This document shows, piece after piece, positions 55,401-63,073 of a stretch of 64,000 bases of DNA; position 1 is the stretch's first letter; every line of letters begins with the position of its first letter. This stretch comes from Prorocentrum cordatum (lineage: Eukaryota; Sar; Dinophyceae; Prorocentrales; Prorocentraceae). The stretch spans positions 758,839 through 822,838 of the forward strand of contig CAUYUJ010017804.1 in the NCBI GenBank assembly GCA_963575745.1. The letters are read 5' to 3'. The notes below the pieces were generated by a model that searched no databases, was not told the DNA's origin, and saw nothing but the letters and a program-made list of their open reading frames with translations. Both the position numbers and the translations under genes were made by a program.

Positions 55401-56913
55401 TCTGCCTTGGATCTCGGTCACAGGCCGCAAACAGACATGGAATTACCCTGGCCCGACTGCAGCAGGCATCACTGTGAACGGCCAAAAGTACAGTTCTTCG
55501 ACTTCTACGTGGGCACCTGTGTGCTCTTCCTGGAAAGACAAAGGCTTCTGCACGCGAGGTATCTCTTGTTGGTACCAGCACTCGGGCTTCCCCACGCACG
55601 ACAAAGACGGCAAGCCCATTCAGAGGTGCGTGGTGTGCGGCAAGGAGGGGCACCAGTGCAAAGACTGTCGAGCACCGGGAGGACAGCAGGACCCAGACAA
55701 GGAAAAGGCTTGGGCTGAGTACCGGCAGAGAAAAGAAGAGAAAGGCAAAGGCAAAGGCAAGGGGAAAGGAAAGAAGGGAGACGGCAAGGGCAACCCTTCC
55801 TACCAACACCCCGCGCCTCCTGGACCCGGCGCCCCGCAGCCCAAGGCCAAGGCGACTCCGAAGGCCAAAGCTGCAGTTGTGGCTGCTGCAAAGGTCGAGA
55901 ATCCAGGTGCCTTCCCTGCAGGAGCTTGCGGTCTTGACAGCTGGGCCAACGTTTGGTTGAAACACGTGGAGCCGTCTGCGCAGAGCAGTGGGTGGGCAGA
56001 GCCGCTACAGCTTGCAGATGGCAGCAGCGCTCCGTGCCGGACATGTGTTGGTCCAAAAGGGATCCCTCAGGCCCTCCTGGAGAAGAAGACGGGGAAGGAG
56101 AACATTGATCTTGCACCCATGTATTGGTTTATCGATCGATGGTGCGAGGTGCAATGGGGAGACAAGGTGGCCTTGACTACGCCGAAAGGCCGGACGTTCC
56201 ACTTGAGCTGCTGGAACGAGCTCCCGTACCTCACCAGCCAGCAGCTTGAACAGGTCTTGGAAGATCTGCCCGAGCCGGGCGTCCCCGGCCGGTGCTGCAG
56301 AGCAGCTGGGGCAAAAGTGGCATCTACTTGCATTGTCTTGGGGCCGTGCGCCTGCGCGGCACGATTCCCGCCTCCGGCAGAGACCAGGAAGGATATCCGC
56401 GGTCGCCTGGATCATCTCTCGGATGACATTGACAAGGACAAGCGTGACAAGATGGTCAAGAAGTACATCGTCATGCCAGATATGTACACAGATGGCAGCT
56501 CCTTCATCGGGCCACAGCAACTGGGGAAGGGCACGGTCATGGATGATCTGGGCCATACCAAAGGCCATCCCGCCCAGATGTGGGAATTGATGGCAGGATC
56601 GGGCAAACTCAGCGCGATGGCTCGCGAGGAGAATGTTACACATCTCCCGCCTGTGGACCACCGCTGGGGTTACCACATGGGGCGCTTCTCAGACCAGCTA
56701 CGCTTGATGTTCACCTTCCTGCTGTACGGATGCGAGACCCTCTTCGCGAGTCCTACGTGTACGCCATGGGGTAACAATTCCCGCGGCTGGGACAAGAAGA
56801 AGCTCAGACACGAGCGGGCGGCAGAAAGACTCCCTACAGTTTCTCACTGTGCTGTGCTTCCTGCAGCTGGTGATGGGTCGTTCTTACATACTGGAGAACC
56901 CCCAGGGATCTGA
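52462..56913 (+). CDS. Gag with PHD-like, CCCH and CCHC fingers, degenerate protease, methyltransferase-like start
   Basis: In-frame ATGs are at 52,462, 52,480 and 52,522; the last starts MTCFVC, and the site within the primer sequence is the least likely. In order: a C4HC3 finger (52,528-52,647; C-X2-C-X9-C-X2-C-X4-H-X2-C-X11-C-X2-C), a Gly/Ala hydrophobic segment (~52,780-52,860), a predicted coiled coil (~53,290-53,530), a Gag core (~54,330-55,080), a probable intron (55,190-55,423), a CCCH finger (55,522-55,581; C-X8-C-X5-C-X3-H), Lys/Gly linkers, a CCHC knuckle (55,627-55,668), and a retropepsin-like domain whose LDSGA site reads LDSWA (55,933-55,947). From ~56,580 a methyltransferase-like domain begins (ELMAGSG, SPTCTPWG). 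The frame must shift +1 near 56,827 to continue; the last ~28 residues are out of frame. Confidence 0.85.
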   Translation: MSPNRLMLPDPNRAILQGFTMTCFVCHHQATEPATCSRCGKVGHAQCLGLEFFQEFPFCGDCIADTIREYSDYTTQVRRQEWNKIYVHQLAVWKDRATAAMGASAAMGTAIGGAAALVVGSTVTLAKGMVTGAINTSTADQPQTPALRDGPSQPALPAPPPAHPEQRPSRKRASSVGRTPDGGGHCLACHTSNPGHVAHLRRGDCVGFPGMSYFGKKTAVEALPQGKTAAPVEPPSSFASLEDASVTKDALVEVPVQPPGTEAAAPTGAPVTLDSVLLAVQNLQEEVRTQRMSFDMVMKGQERFNERTEDEHKHFAARFDILEHSLTNLQVQHADVAAELKATKDRLAQLETEHASWYGYDQMEQEPHGEYHLPRELETVMGNQQSELNSVPTYAMASGNTTPRQAQEEVDLLGLHSPRPRVLRDSKLDTAAVAALSATPEAQPGARQVVDQLQIPPAMKDLRYGMDAAVVALHVPQEMQLRPRGALPGGAGATLQETDMLKRGSAQDHTGDGVPVGASAAAFGSGPTAQAASRAPGAQLVTTARPDTETFSFTGDLVSPFEAGPGLLGEQGHVANHPPAFPGVMSQTLPGESRPPRATGQGTELRGSPPGLSLDEELPLGEVNLLVKFLNSMGDLPRIDLGDAHGRGERLKLWQIAMETQLKTTRRVVMDWWRWCWTTAERHYDTWLKTPILERNHLKILDGLPRRWELVEDWFLPRVLATVPTKLKDSVMQEKTYGIDHRVVDVLFSLFKLMQPGSLDEQNHLHKQLTSPNTCRDPAAALKELRRWFAAMTRAVAIGMALPGLDQLYRGARSIYSGAFEGDDFALRLRWTAVEQQWGYPHKLSHEGLWAINQFAEAELGAMVITGKTSANTSLPLTDTQRARAKGEKETDKKRAATAREAAAAPASAGNPLFFFFVFFFCRFFLFFFLLFFFFFFLFCFYLSLFFFLFLLFIFFFFYLFYFFFPIFFCFFSSLLSLFVLPWISVTGRKQTWNYPGPTAAGITVNGQKYSSSTSTWAPVCSSWKDKGFCTRGISCWYQHSGFPTHDKDGKPIQRCVVCGKEGHQCKDCRAPGGQQDPDKEKAWAEYRQRKEEKGKGKGKGKGKKGDGKGNPSYQHPAPPGPGAPQPKAKATPKAKAAVVAAAKVENPGAFPAGACGLDSWANVWLKHVEPSAQSSGWAEPLQLADGSSAPCRTCVGPKGIPQALLEKKTGKENIDLAPMYWFIDRWCEVQWGDKVALTTPKGRTFHLSCWNELPYLTSQQLEQVLEDLPEPGVPGRCCRAAGAKVASTCIVLGPCACAARFPPPAETRKDIRGRLDHLSDDIDKDKRDKMVKKYIVMPDMYTDGSSFIGPQQLGKGTVMDDLGHTKGHPAQMWELMAGSGKLSAMAREENVTHLPPVDHRWGYHMGRFSDQLRLMFTFLLYGCETLFASPTCTPWGNNSRGWDKKKLRHERAAERLPTVSHCAVLPAAGDGSFLHTGEPPGI
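55190..55423 (+). other. probable T-rich intron inside gag, 234 bp, in frame
   Basis: A tract of over 75% T, unlike anything nearby, is bounded by CAG|GAAACC and TCACAG|GCC. Its length is 78 codons and it has no stop, so retained it would encode a Phe-rich block; removed, it leaves a Gly codon and joins SAG to RKQTW. The 3' end is a pyrimidine tract plus AG. The 5' site would be GA rather than GT, a variant known in dinoflagellates. A polypyrimidine insertion is the alternative. Confidence 0.5.
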
Positions 56914-59854
56914 CCTCTACACGGATTCGCATGTGCACAACCTACAGACCGACGGCTTGCCTCAGACACGAACTACCTTGGACCAGTGCTCATTCGGAGC
57001 GTGCCTTGACGGAGGTCTGATCCGGAAGAGTACAGATATGATTTCCAATTATCCGTTGCCGGAGCTCAGCCACAGGTGTGACGGGAGCCATGAACATGTT
57101 CATCTGCGTGGGTCCAACAAGGTCGGGTCCAAGACTGCCCAGGCAGCAGTATACCCTGATGACCTTTGCCGTGCTATTCTGCGGACTGTTCAGAGGATTT
57201 CCACCACGCAACGTGGGGGGAGTATCAGCATCCAGGCTTTGCACCTGTCTGATTTTGACACGCTCCAAGCAATTGGGGCTGTACTTGGAGAGCTTCGTGT
57301 GCACGCTCAGCGACAAGGGCGCCTTGCTGCTTGGGATCTTATTGTGACGCCGTGGCTACGACTACATCCACAGCTCCAGGTGCAAAATCTGGGCCCGGAT
57401 GCAGAGCTACACGTTGCAGTGGTGGTTAGCGGTCCCTCCGCCCCCGGGTGTCATGGGACTGCGGGCCAGAACACGCACACACCGGTTCGCGATCCCTCCG
57501 CCCCCGGGTGTCATGGGACTGCGGGCCAGAACTCGCACACACCGGTTCGCGATCCCTCCGCCCCCGGGTGTCATGGGACTGCGGGCCAGACCGCGCGCGC
57601 GCCAGAAGCAAACACGGTTCGCGATCCCTCCGCCCCCGGGCGTCATGGGACTGCGGGCCAGAACACGCACACACCAGACGACTCAACAACACAGCTTGCT
57701 TTGATGAAAGAACAGCTTCAAAAACTTGAGCTGATGTGTCAGAGCATTCAGGAAAACGTGTGCATGCTCATGTGTGACCAGCCACAACAGACCACCATAG
57801 CCGCACCCGCGCGAGTTGACGACAAAGAAGTATTGGACGAATCTTCCAGTGCGCCTTGCGTGGAGGACCTAGTGACAGGCACCTTGACGGATGACCCGTG
57901 GCAGTTCCGCCCCTACGACAAGGCGTCGTCTACTTGGCAGGCGGCAGCACAGCGAAGACACCAACACCGGAGGCGCACCAACACCTTGATTGGAACGGCG
58001 TCTGTTGATCTGTCTGGACCACACGAGCCTACTCCAACAGTCGGAGCGAAGATTGGCCAACGCCCTGGCCATTATTTTGTGGCTCTCACGATCAATCCGG
58101 ATGGCGACGCAGACCTTGATGGAAAGAGCGCACAGACGACAGACGACGCCCAACAACCACAGCACTCACCAGAACCACAACAGCCAGTGGAACAGCAACA
58201 ACAACCAACACCACAGCAGCCACCAGAGCGGCAGCGGCCGCAGCAACCACCTGAACCACAGCAGCAGCAACCGCAGCAGCCACGACAACGCCACCCGAGG
58301 CTTCCACTGCTCTACGCTGAAGTGGTCTCCACAAAGGCGGAAGCTTCTGCTGCCGTGCAGCGACTGCTGGCTCGTGTGCGGGATGATCACGGACATCTTC
58401 CTGGGCACGTTGTGTTTCGAGTGCATTCTGACAAAGGTCAGGAATTCTTAGCGGTTTCCTTAGAAAAGTATTGCGAATGCCATGGTATCCGCAGAACGAC
58501 AACAGCTGGGTGCGACCCGTCTGCGAATGGAGCCGGTGAGAACGCAATTGGATACCTCAAGCGGAAAGCTAGACAGTTGTTGACTGGCGCACGCCACCCA
58601 AGCTGCTGGTGGGGAACAGCGGTGCTTACAGCAGCCTTCTACTCGAGATGCGCCGCGGGCCTGGAGACATGGCCGGCGATCGCATACGGCACTAGAGTTA
58701 TGGTTGTGCAGGACCCTGTCCCAAGGAATGCCTTCGTACCGAGGGCACAGCCTGCCACGGTATTTGGTCCGTCAGAGCGAGTGCCTGGTGGGATGGTTGT
58801 ATTTCAAGATGGTAGACTCAAGGAAGTTGTGAACATCCAGACCTCGTCTCTGGAGGCAGAAGAGCTCGTGTTCGTTAAAGCTCACATGGAGGAGTGGGGT
58901 ACGCCCATTGCCCCATGCGCGGCTCCCAATTCGGATAGTTGGGACGCAACGAAAATAGGCCAGTGCGGTGACAATCTCGCAAGAGGGTCCCTGTTCGATG
59001 GCCAGGTGCTACTACCAGGAGCTGGCGAAGACGAGCCTCCAGCAGAGGCACCGCGGGTTGAAGAGCTTCCTGAGCAACCACGTGTTCGGTCTGAAGAAAT
59101 ACTCGATGGGCTCGCCAACGGGGAGCCGTCCGCGGAAGAGCAGCCGGGTGAAGTGCCCGCAGGCAAGCAGAAGATTGTGGGTTTTCTTGACGAACAACCG
59201 CTTCCACAGTCATCCAGTGCACTGAACAATGACATGCGGTCCCTCCGCCCTCGGGTGTCACGGGATGCGCAGTCACATCGGCACGGAGTGGCGCCTGCAG
59301 TGTATCTTCATGCCGCCTTGTCCTTGTCAGGCGTTGAGTCAACCGCACAAGCTACTTACGCAACCTCCCAATGTTTCAGTGAGCACGGGGGAGCAACCAC
59401 GGATGCACCAGATACCGAGGATGATTTGCTAGAGCTTGAAAACAATAGTGATGATGATCATTTTGTCGTGGGTCCGAACATGTGGTCCGAACCGATATCC
59501 TCCCACGAGAGCGTTTCTGTCGACGCTGCCGCGGCGGCGCCGGCATCCAATGCACCAGAAGAAGAATCTTATGACCACGCAGAGGACGATAACGATATCC
59601 AGCCTCGGCGTTCGCGCCGGAGACGTGGAAAGAAGAAGCTCCGCTACCGAGGCATCTGGGAACCGTTCCCAATTGTGGCGTCCGCCGCAGTTACGGGGGA
59701 GCCAGGCGAATACGACACCGAACACCATTGTATTCTCGACGAAGATGCCGAATCTCAACTGTTGCTCGAGCCAGGGGCGGTTTCTGTTCCGGAACGAGAC
59801 ATCCGGGCAGCCACAGGGCCCGAACGTGAGCAGTGGAGACTGGCTGCCGAGTAG
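56828..59854 (+). CDS. methyltransferase-like end plus integrase (frame 2 of the polyprotein)
   Basis: Entering this frame by skipping one A at 56,827 restores DSLQFLTVLCFLQLVMG then RSYILENPQGS and LDQCSFGA, completing the methyltransferase-like domain. A 63-bp minisatellite encodes repeats of DPSAPGCHGTAGQN (57,424-57,680). The integrase core follows: Asp in VDLSGPH (58,007-58,009), Asp in HSDKGQEF (58,430-58,432), Glu in GAGENAIGY (58,538-58,540). The last two are 36 residues apart, the DD35E spacing. A Pro/Gln-rich insert (about 58,150-58,290) lies between the first and second Asp. A GPSERVPGG..V region and an acidic tail lead to the TAG at 59,852-59,854. There is no separate start codon; translation is expected as a fusion. 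The region shares the same frame as the next ORF. Confidence 0.85.
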   Translation, partial: DSLQFLTVLCFLQLVMGRSYILENPQGSDLYTDSHVHNLQTDGLPQTRTTLDQCSFGACLDGGLIRKSTDMISNYPLPELSHRCDGSHEHVHLRGSNKVGSKTAQAAVYPDDLCRAILRTVQRISTTQRGGSISIQALHLSDFDTLQAIGAVLGELRVHAQRQGRLAAWDLIVTPWLRLHPQLQVQNLGPDAELHVAVVVSGPSAPGCHGTAGQNTHTPVRDPSAPGCHGTAGQNSHTPVRDPSAPGCHGTAGQTARAPEANTVRDPSAPGRHGTAGQNTHTPDDSTTQLALMKEQLQKLELMCQSIQENVCMLMCDQPQQTTIAAPARVDDKEVLDESSSAPCVEDLVTGTLTDDPWQFRPYDKASSTWQAAAQRRHQHRRRTNTLIGTASVDLSGPHEPTPTVGAKIGQRPGHYFVALTINPDGDADLDGKSAQTTDDAQQPQHSPEPQQPVEQQQQPTPQQPPERQRPQQPPEPQQQQPQQPRQRHPRLPLLYAEVVSTKAEASAAVQRLLARVRDDHGHLPGHVVFRVHSDKGQEFLAVSLEKYCECHGIRRTTTAGCDPSANGAGENAIGYLKRKARQLLTGARHPSCWWGTAVLTAAFYSRCAAGLETWPAIAYGTRVMVVQDPVPRNAFVPRAQPATVFGPSERVPGGMVVFQDGRLKEVVNIQTSSLEAEELVFVKAHMEEWGTPIAPCAAPNSDSWDATKIGQCGDNLARGSLFDGQVLLPGAGEDEPPAEAPRVEELPEQPRVRSEEILDGLANGEPSAEEQPGEVPAGKQKIVGFLDEQPLPQSSSALNNDMRSLRPRVSRDAQSHRHGVAPAVYLHAALSLSGVESTAQATYATSQCFSEHGGATTDAPDTEDDLLELENNSDDDHFVVGPNMWSEPISSHESVSVDAAAAAPASNAPEEESYDHAEDDNDIQPRRSRRRRGKKKLRYRGIWEPFPIVASAAVTGEPGEYDTEHHCILDEDAESQLLLEPGAVSVPERDIRAATGPEREQWRLAAE
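57424..57680 (+). repeat. four-copy 60-72-bp minisatellite in the pol frame
   Basis: Copies begin at about 57,433, 57,493, 57,553 and 57,625. Each has the element's GC-rich motif (CCTCCGCCCCCGGG then GTCATGGGACTGCGGGCC). Unit length is a multiple of three, keeping the frame open. Confidence 0.9.
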
Positions 59855-59857
59855 GAG

Positions 59858-62437
59858 GTGCACGAGTCGTTCTACAGGATGCGGGCGGTCAGCGATACGA
59901 CAGCCGCCGAGCTTGCAGCAGTGGGTGGACAGTCACGCGTGTTGCCTATGAAAGCGGTGTGGACTCGCAAGAGAGGAGGAGTACACAAGTGCCGTGGATG
60001 TGTCTGTGGCAACTTCGCGACCAAAGATCCCACCGAGCAAGTGTGGACGGCGCAGGCGGAAACCAGCTCTGTTATGGCGGGCCTGAGGCTCGCTCAGATC
60101 CGTCGTTGGTCCATTGGCAAGTTGGACATCAAGGGTGCATTTATGTATGCTCCTTTGCCGGATGACCTCCTGGTGGTGGTCCGGCCGCCCAAGATCTGGG
60201 TTACGCTTGGCTTGGTACCTCCAGACACCTTGTGGACTCTCAGGAAGGCGGTATACGGTCTTCGATGCTCTCCAAGAGCGTGGGGGCTCGAGCGAGACGC
60301 CCGGTTCCGAGAGGCTGCTTTCAGCAATCAGGGCCGTAACTATCGCTTGAAACAGTGTGCTGCCGATTCCCAGGTGTGGCGAATAGTTGAAGATGGGAAT
60401 ACCACGACATTGGGACTCTTGGTGTGTTACGTAGATGACATGCTACTGCTCATGCCATCTGGTGATATTCGAGACACGTTAACAGCGCAACTTCGGAGTC
60501 TTTGGAAAATGTCGACAGAAGTGTATTTAACATCTTCTACACCACTCATGTTTCTTGGACTGGAGCTAGAGATCGACGCCGGGAGCGGTGATCTACTGAT
60601 ACATCAGCAGACGTTCATCAGACAGTTGCTCACCAAACACGGCCTGGACAAACTCAGCAAGCCCATTGCCGCAATACAAATGGCAGTGCCAGATGCGGCA
60701 GACGGCCCCCCGACTGCCGGGGAGCTGAAGGTCCTACAGGGCTTTGCGGGCGAATTCAATTGGCTTTCCACCCGTACGCGTGCTGATCTGGCATACTACA
60801 CTAGTATCATATCATCTACTGCAACCAAACACGGAGCTTGGACCCTGCAGTTATGTAAAAAAATACTTCGTTACCTATGTGGGACAGTCAAACACGGACT
60901 ACGACTTCCTGCTGGAGGGGACGAGGGAGCATTAGTGGGATGGTCAGACGCAGGATATGGGGGACTGGGGACCAAAAGCCAGACCGGAGTTCTCGTATCA
61001 TGGGCAGGGGGAGTCGTTCTATGGAGATCGTCTCGTCAACCTACTGCTGCGCTCTCAACGTGCGAGGCAGAGGTCGCCGCCGCAGCCATCACCTTTCAAA
61101 TCATCGAGGGGCTCAAGGGGCTCTTGGTGGAGTGGGGTGTGCAGCTGCGCCCTGCCATATTGTTGATAGACAACAAATCAGCCCTGAGCGTCGCCGAGTT
61201 CGGGGGTTCCTGGAGAACCCGGTATTTCGCCGTTCGTGCAGGGAGGCTGGCAGACGAGAAACTCTTGGGCAACATCGAGCTCCGGTACTGCCCGACGAGC
61301 GACATGGCAGCCGACAGCCTCACGAAAATGAACACGTCCACCATGTTAGAGAACACGAGGAACGCGATGAATGCCGATCTGCCGCCGATTCCGGGGGAGC
61401 ACAACACCGTCCGGGAGTCTGATTCGACGTGGTGGGCGGCGATGGTTCGTCGACGCCGGTTGTTGCGCAGTGCTGCGGTCCACCACCGCACCAGAGTGAC
61501 ACCCGGGCCACAGCAGAGTGGGGACGAAGCCGGCGACGGCCCTAAGCTCGAGGATGCGTACTGGCAGCGGATTGCACAGATCTGGTCTCTGAAGGACGAT
61601 TCCAGATTGCTTTCGTTGAAGGAGACGAAGAAAACGTACCAGGGCGACCTCTACGAGTTCTATCTGTCCGTGTGCAAGGAGCACGGCCAGAAACCGTTGC
61701 CGCCAATTTCTTCATGTTCATCGTCGACTGCGGCGCCGGAGGCCTCCGGGAAGGTCCACGACGGTGCGGCTGCGGGCTCGGGCGCGAAGTCCATGGCGAC
61801 GCCGGCGCATCAGGTCGACCTAGAGAACACGGACGAGGAAGAGGAGCAGGTTGAGCCGTCGGGTAGCGGCCCCTCCGCCCACGGGTGTCAGGGGGCTGCT
61901 GGCCAAGGCTCGACGCAGGCGGTTGGAGCAGCTCCGGGTTCCAGGCCTGGAGAGGAGCAGGTTGAGCCGTCGGGTAGCGGCCCCTCCGCCCACGGGTGTC
62001 AGGGGGCTGCTGGCCAAGGCTCGACGCAGGCGGTTGGAACAGCTCCGGGTTCCGAGCCTGGAGAGAAGCAGGTGCTAGCCAGAGAGGCTCTTACGCTGAT
62101 CCTTGCCGGCGTCGCCCGGCTGGGAGAGCGAGCTTCGCACACCCTCTTCGTCCTTCCGGAGTGGAATCAGAAGTACCGGAAGACGCTGGGGCCGTACAGA
62201 CGGTTCTGCGAGCGCCAACGCGCGATCTTGCACATCACGGAGTGGGGCCGCGGCTGTTGGGCTATCCAGCAGAAGACCGAGATCGACACGACCACGGTTG
62301 AGGTCACGAAGCGGGCCAAGAAGAAGAGGAAGCTCACTGGAGACCAACGAGATGCCCGAGCGGTCCTGAAAGCCGTGGCTCGAGTTCGCCGTGACCACCC
62401 GCAAGAGGACGATGGCCAGCCTGGTCACACGGACTGA
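59858..62437 (+). CDS. reverse transcriptase-RNase H with long C-terminal extension
   Basis: Same frame as the integrase ORF, separated only by the TAG. The RT (RVT_2 type) has KLDIKGAFMYAPL (fingers/palm Asp), the YVDD active site (60,428-60,439) and the copia hallmark LWTLRKAVYGLRCSPRAW. RNase H has SDAGYGG (Asp 60,947-60,949), CEAE (Glu 61,064-61,066), DNKSAL (Asp 61,169-61,171) and MAADSLTK (Asp 61,313-61,315), so its four acidic residues are present. Typical copia proteins end shortly after this; here ~350 further residues follow. They include a Ser/Ala linker, an acidic run (DEEEEQ), two 37-residue repeats encoded by a 111-bp tandem repeat, a Trp/Arg-rich domain (ASHTLFVLPEWNQKY) and a KRAKKKRKLTGDQR basic motif. 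The first codon here is GAG-GTG after the stop; no start codon is needed if read through. Confidence 0.9.
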   Translation: MHESFYRMRAVSDTTAAELAAVGGQSRVLPMKAVWTRKRGGVHKCRGCVCGNFATKDPTEQVWTAQAETSSVMAGLRLAQIRRWSIGKLDIKGAFMYAPLPDDLLVVVRPPKIWVTLGLVPPDTLWTLRKAVYGLRCSPRAWGLERDARFREAAFSNQGRNYRLKQCAADSQVWRIVEDGNTTTLGLLVCYVDDMLLLMPSGDIRDTLTAQLRSLWKMSTEVYLTSSTPLMFLGLELEIDAGSGDLLIHQQTFIRQLLTKHGLDKLSKPIAAIQMAVPDAADGPPTAGELKVLQGFAGEFNWLSTRTRADLAYYTSIISSTATKHGAWTLQLCKKILRYLCGTVKHGLRLPAGGDEGALVGWSDAGYGGLGTKSQTGVLVSWAGGVVLWRSSRQPTAALSTCEAEVAAAAITFQIIEGLKGLLVEWGVQLRPAILLIDNKSALSVAEFGGSWRTRYFAVRAGRLADEKLLGNIELRYCPTSDMAADSLTKMNTSTMLENTRNAMNADLPPIPGEHNTVRESDSTWWAAMVRRRRLLRSAAVHHRTRVTPGPQQSGDEAGDGPKLEDAYWQRIAQIWSLKDDSRLLSLKETKKTYQGDLYEFYLSVCKEHGQKPLPPISSCSSSTAAPEASGKVHDGAAAGSGAKSMATPAHQVDLENTDEEEEQVEPSGSGPSAHGCQGAAGQGSTQAVGAAPGSRPGEEQVEPSGSGPSAHGCQGAAGQGSTQAVGTAPGSEPGEKQVLAREALTLILAGVARLGERASHTLFVLPEWNQKYRKTLGPYRRFCERQRAILHITEWGRGCWAIQQKTEIDTTTVEVTKRAKKKRKLTGDQRDARAVLKAVARVRRDHPQEDDGQPGHTD
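61841..62071 (+). repeat. 111-bp tandem duplication in the RNase H extension
   Basis: GAGGAGCAGGTTGAGCCG at 61,841 recurs at 61,952. Period 111 bp, 37 codons, two copies plus a short third start. Each copy contains the element's GC-rich motif. Confidence 0.9.
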
Positions 62438-62462
62438 CAGGGCACTGAGAGCAGGCCCAGTC

Positions 62463-62471
62463 AGGGGGGAG
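62463..62471 (+). other. polypurine tract
   Basis: AGGGGGGAG is followed at once by TG (62,472), the expected first bases of an LTR. It lies 25 bp after the stop of the last ORF. Confidence 0.65.
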
Positions 62472-63073
62472 TGCGTGACAGGCAGTATGGATACAGTTCT
62501 CTGCAATTCGTATCTTGAGAGTGTGTTGATCAGAGTGCAACGTCCAGCTCGCATTCCCTCCGCCCCAGGGCGTCACGGGACAGCGGGCATTCTGAGCCAT
62601 CATTTCTTTTTGCCGATTCACGATTGTATTTGTAGACTTTATTGCCAAAGCCATCGCCGATCTGTCGATGATGCATGCATTTGTGCTGTCCGCAGCTACT
62701 TTTTTGAGTCAATGTAATAACATCTTGTCTATCGCCGGTTGGCAAGCCAGCTACGTCTGGCACGCGCGCGCCAGCTGCTACTGCAACCGCTTTGGCTCAA
62801 GGCGGCCAGCCGGTCGCAAAGGGAAGACAGAGACTTGCTACAGCCTGCAGGCAGCACTGGAAAATAGTGAAAAGAGGGGTCTGGTTCCATCCCCCCGCCC
62901 ATCGGGTGTTTGTCACGGGGAGCGCGCACCAGGAGCAACATCGTCATTAGATATCGTCGGAGCCAGTCACATAAAACCTTTTGCTTATTTACAGATTATA
63001 TCTGGTGACATCGACATGACGGCTCTCCGGGGGAGTGGCCCCCCCGTTCTGGTAAGGTTTCAGAGCTACAACA
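62472..63073 (+). repeat. 3' LTR, ~602 bp
   Basis: Starts TGCGTGACAGG after the polypurine tract and ends GAGCTACAACA. From 62,553 it matches the visible 5' LTR. TTTGGCTCAAG is at 62,791-62,801. CGAG follows both LTRs, so the exact end could be four bases later. No target duplication can be checked because the 5' flank is in the gap. Confidence 0.85.

Larger units (their letters stand above)
51957..63073 (+). mobile_element. Ty1/copia-type LTR retrotransposon, nearly complete
   Basis: Two direct terminal repeats flank a Gag-PR-[methyltransferase-like]-IN-RT-RNase H coding block in Ty1/copia order. The 5' LTR start is lost in the gap. A primer site follows the 5' LTR and a polypurine tract precedes the 3' LTR. 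Two defects break the polyprotein: a +1 shift at about 56,827 and a TAG at 59,852-59,854. Both RT and integrase active sites are intact, so the copy looks recently active. Confidence 0.9.
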
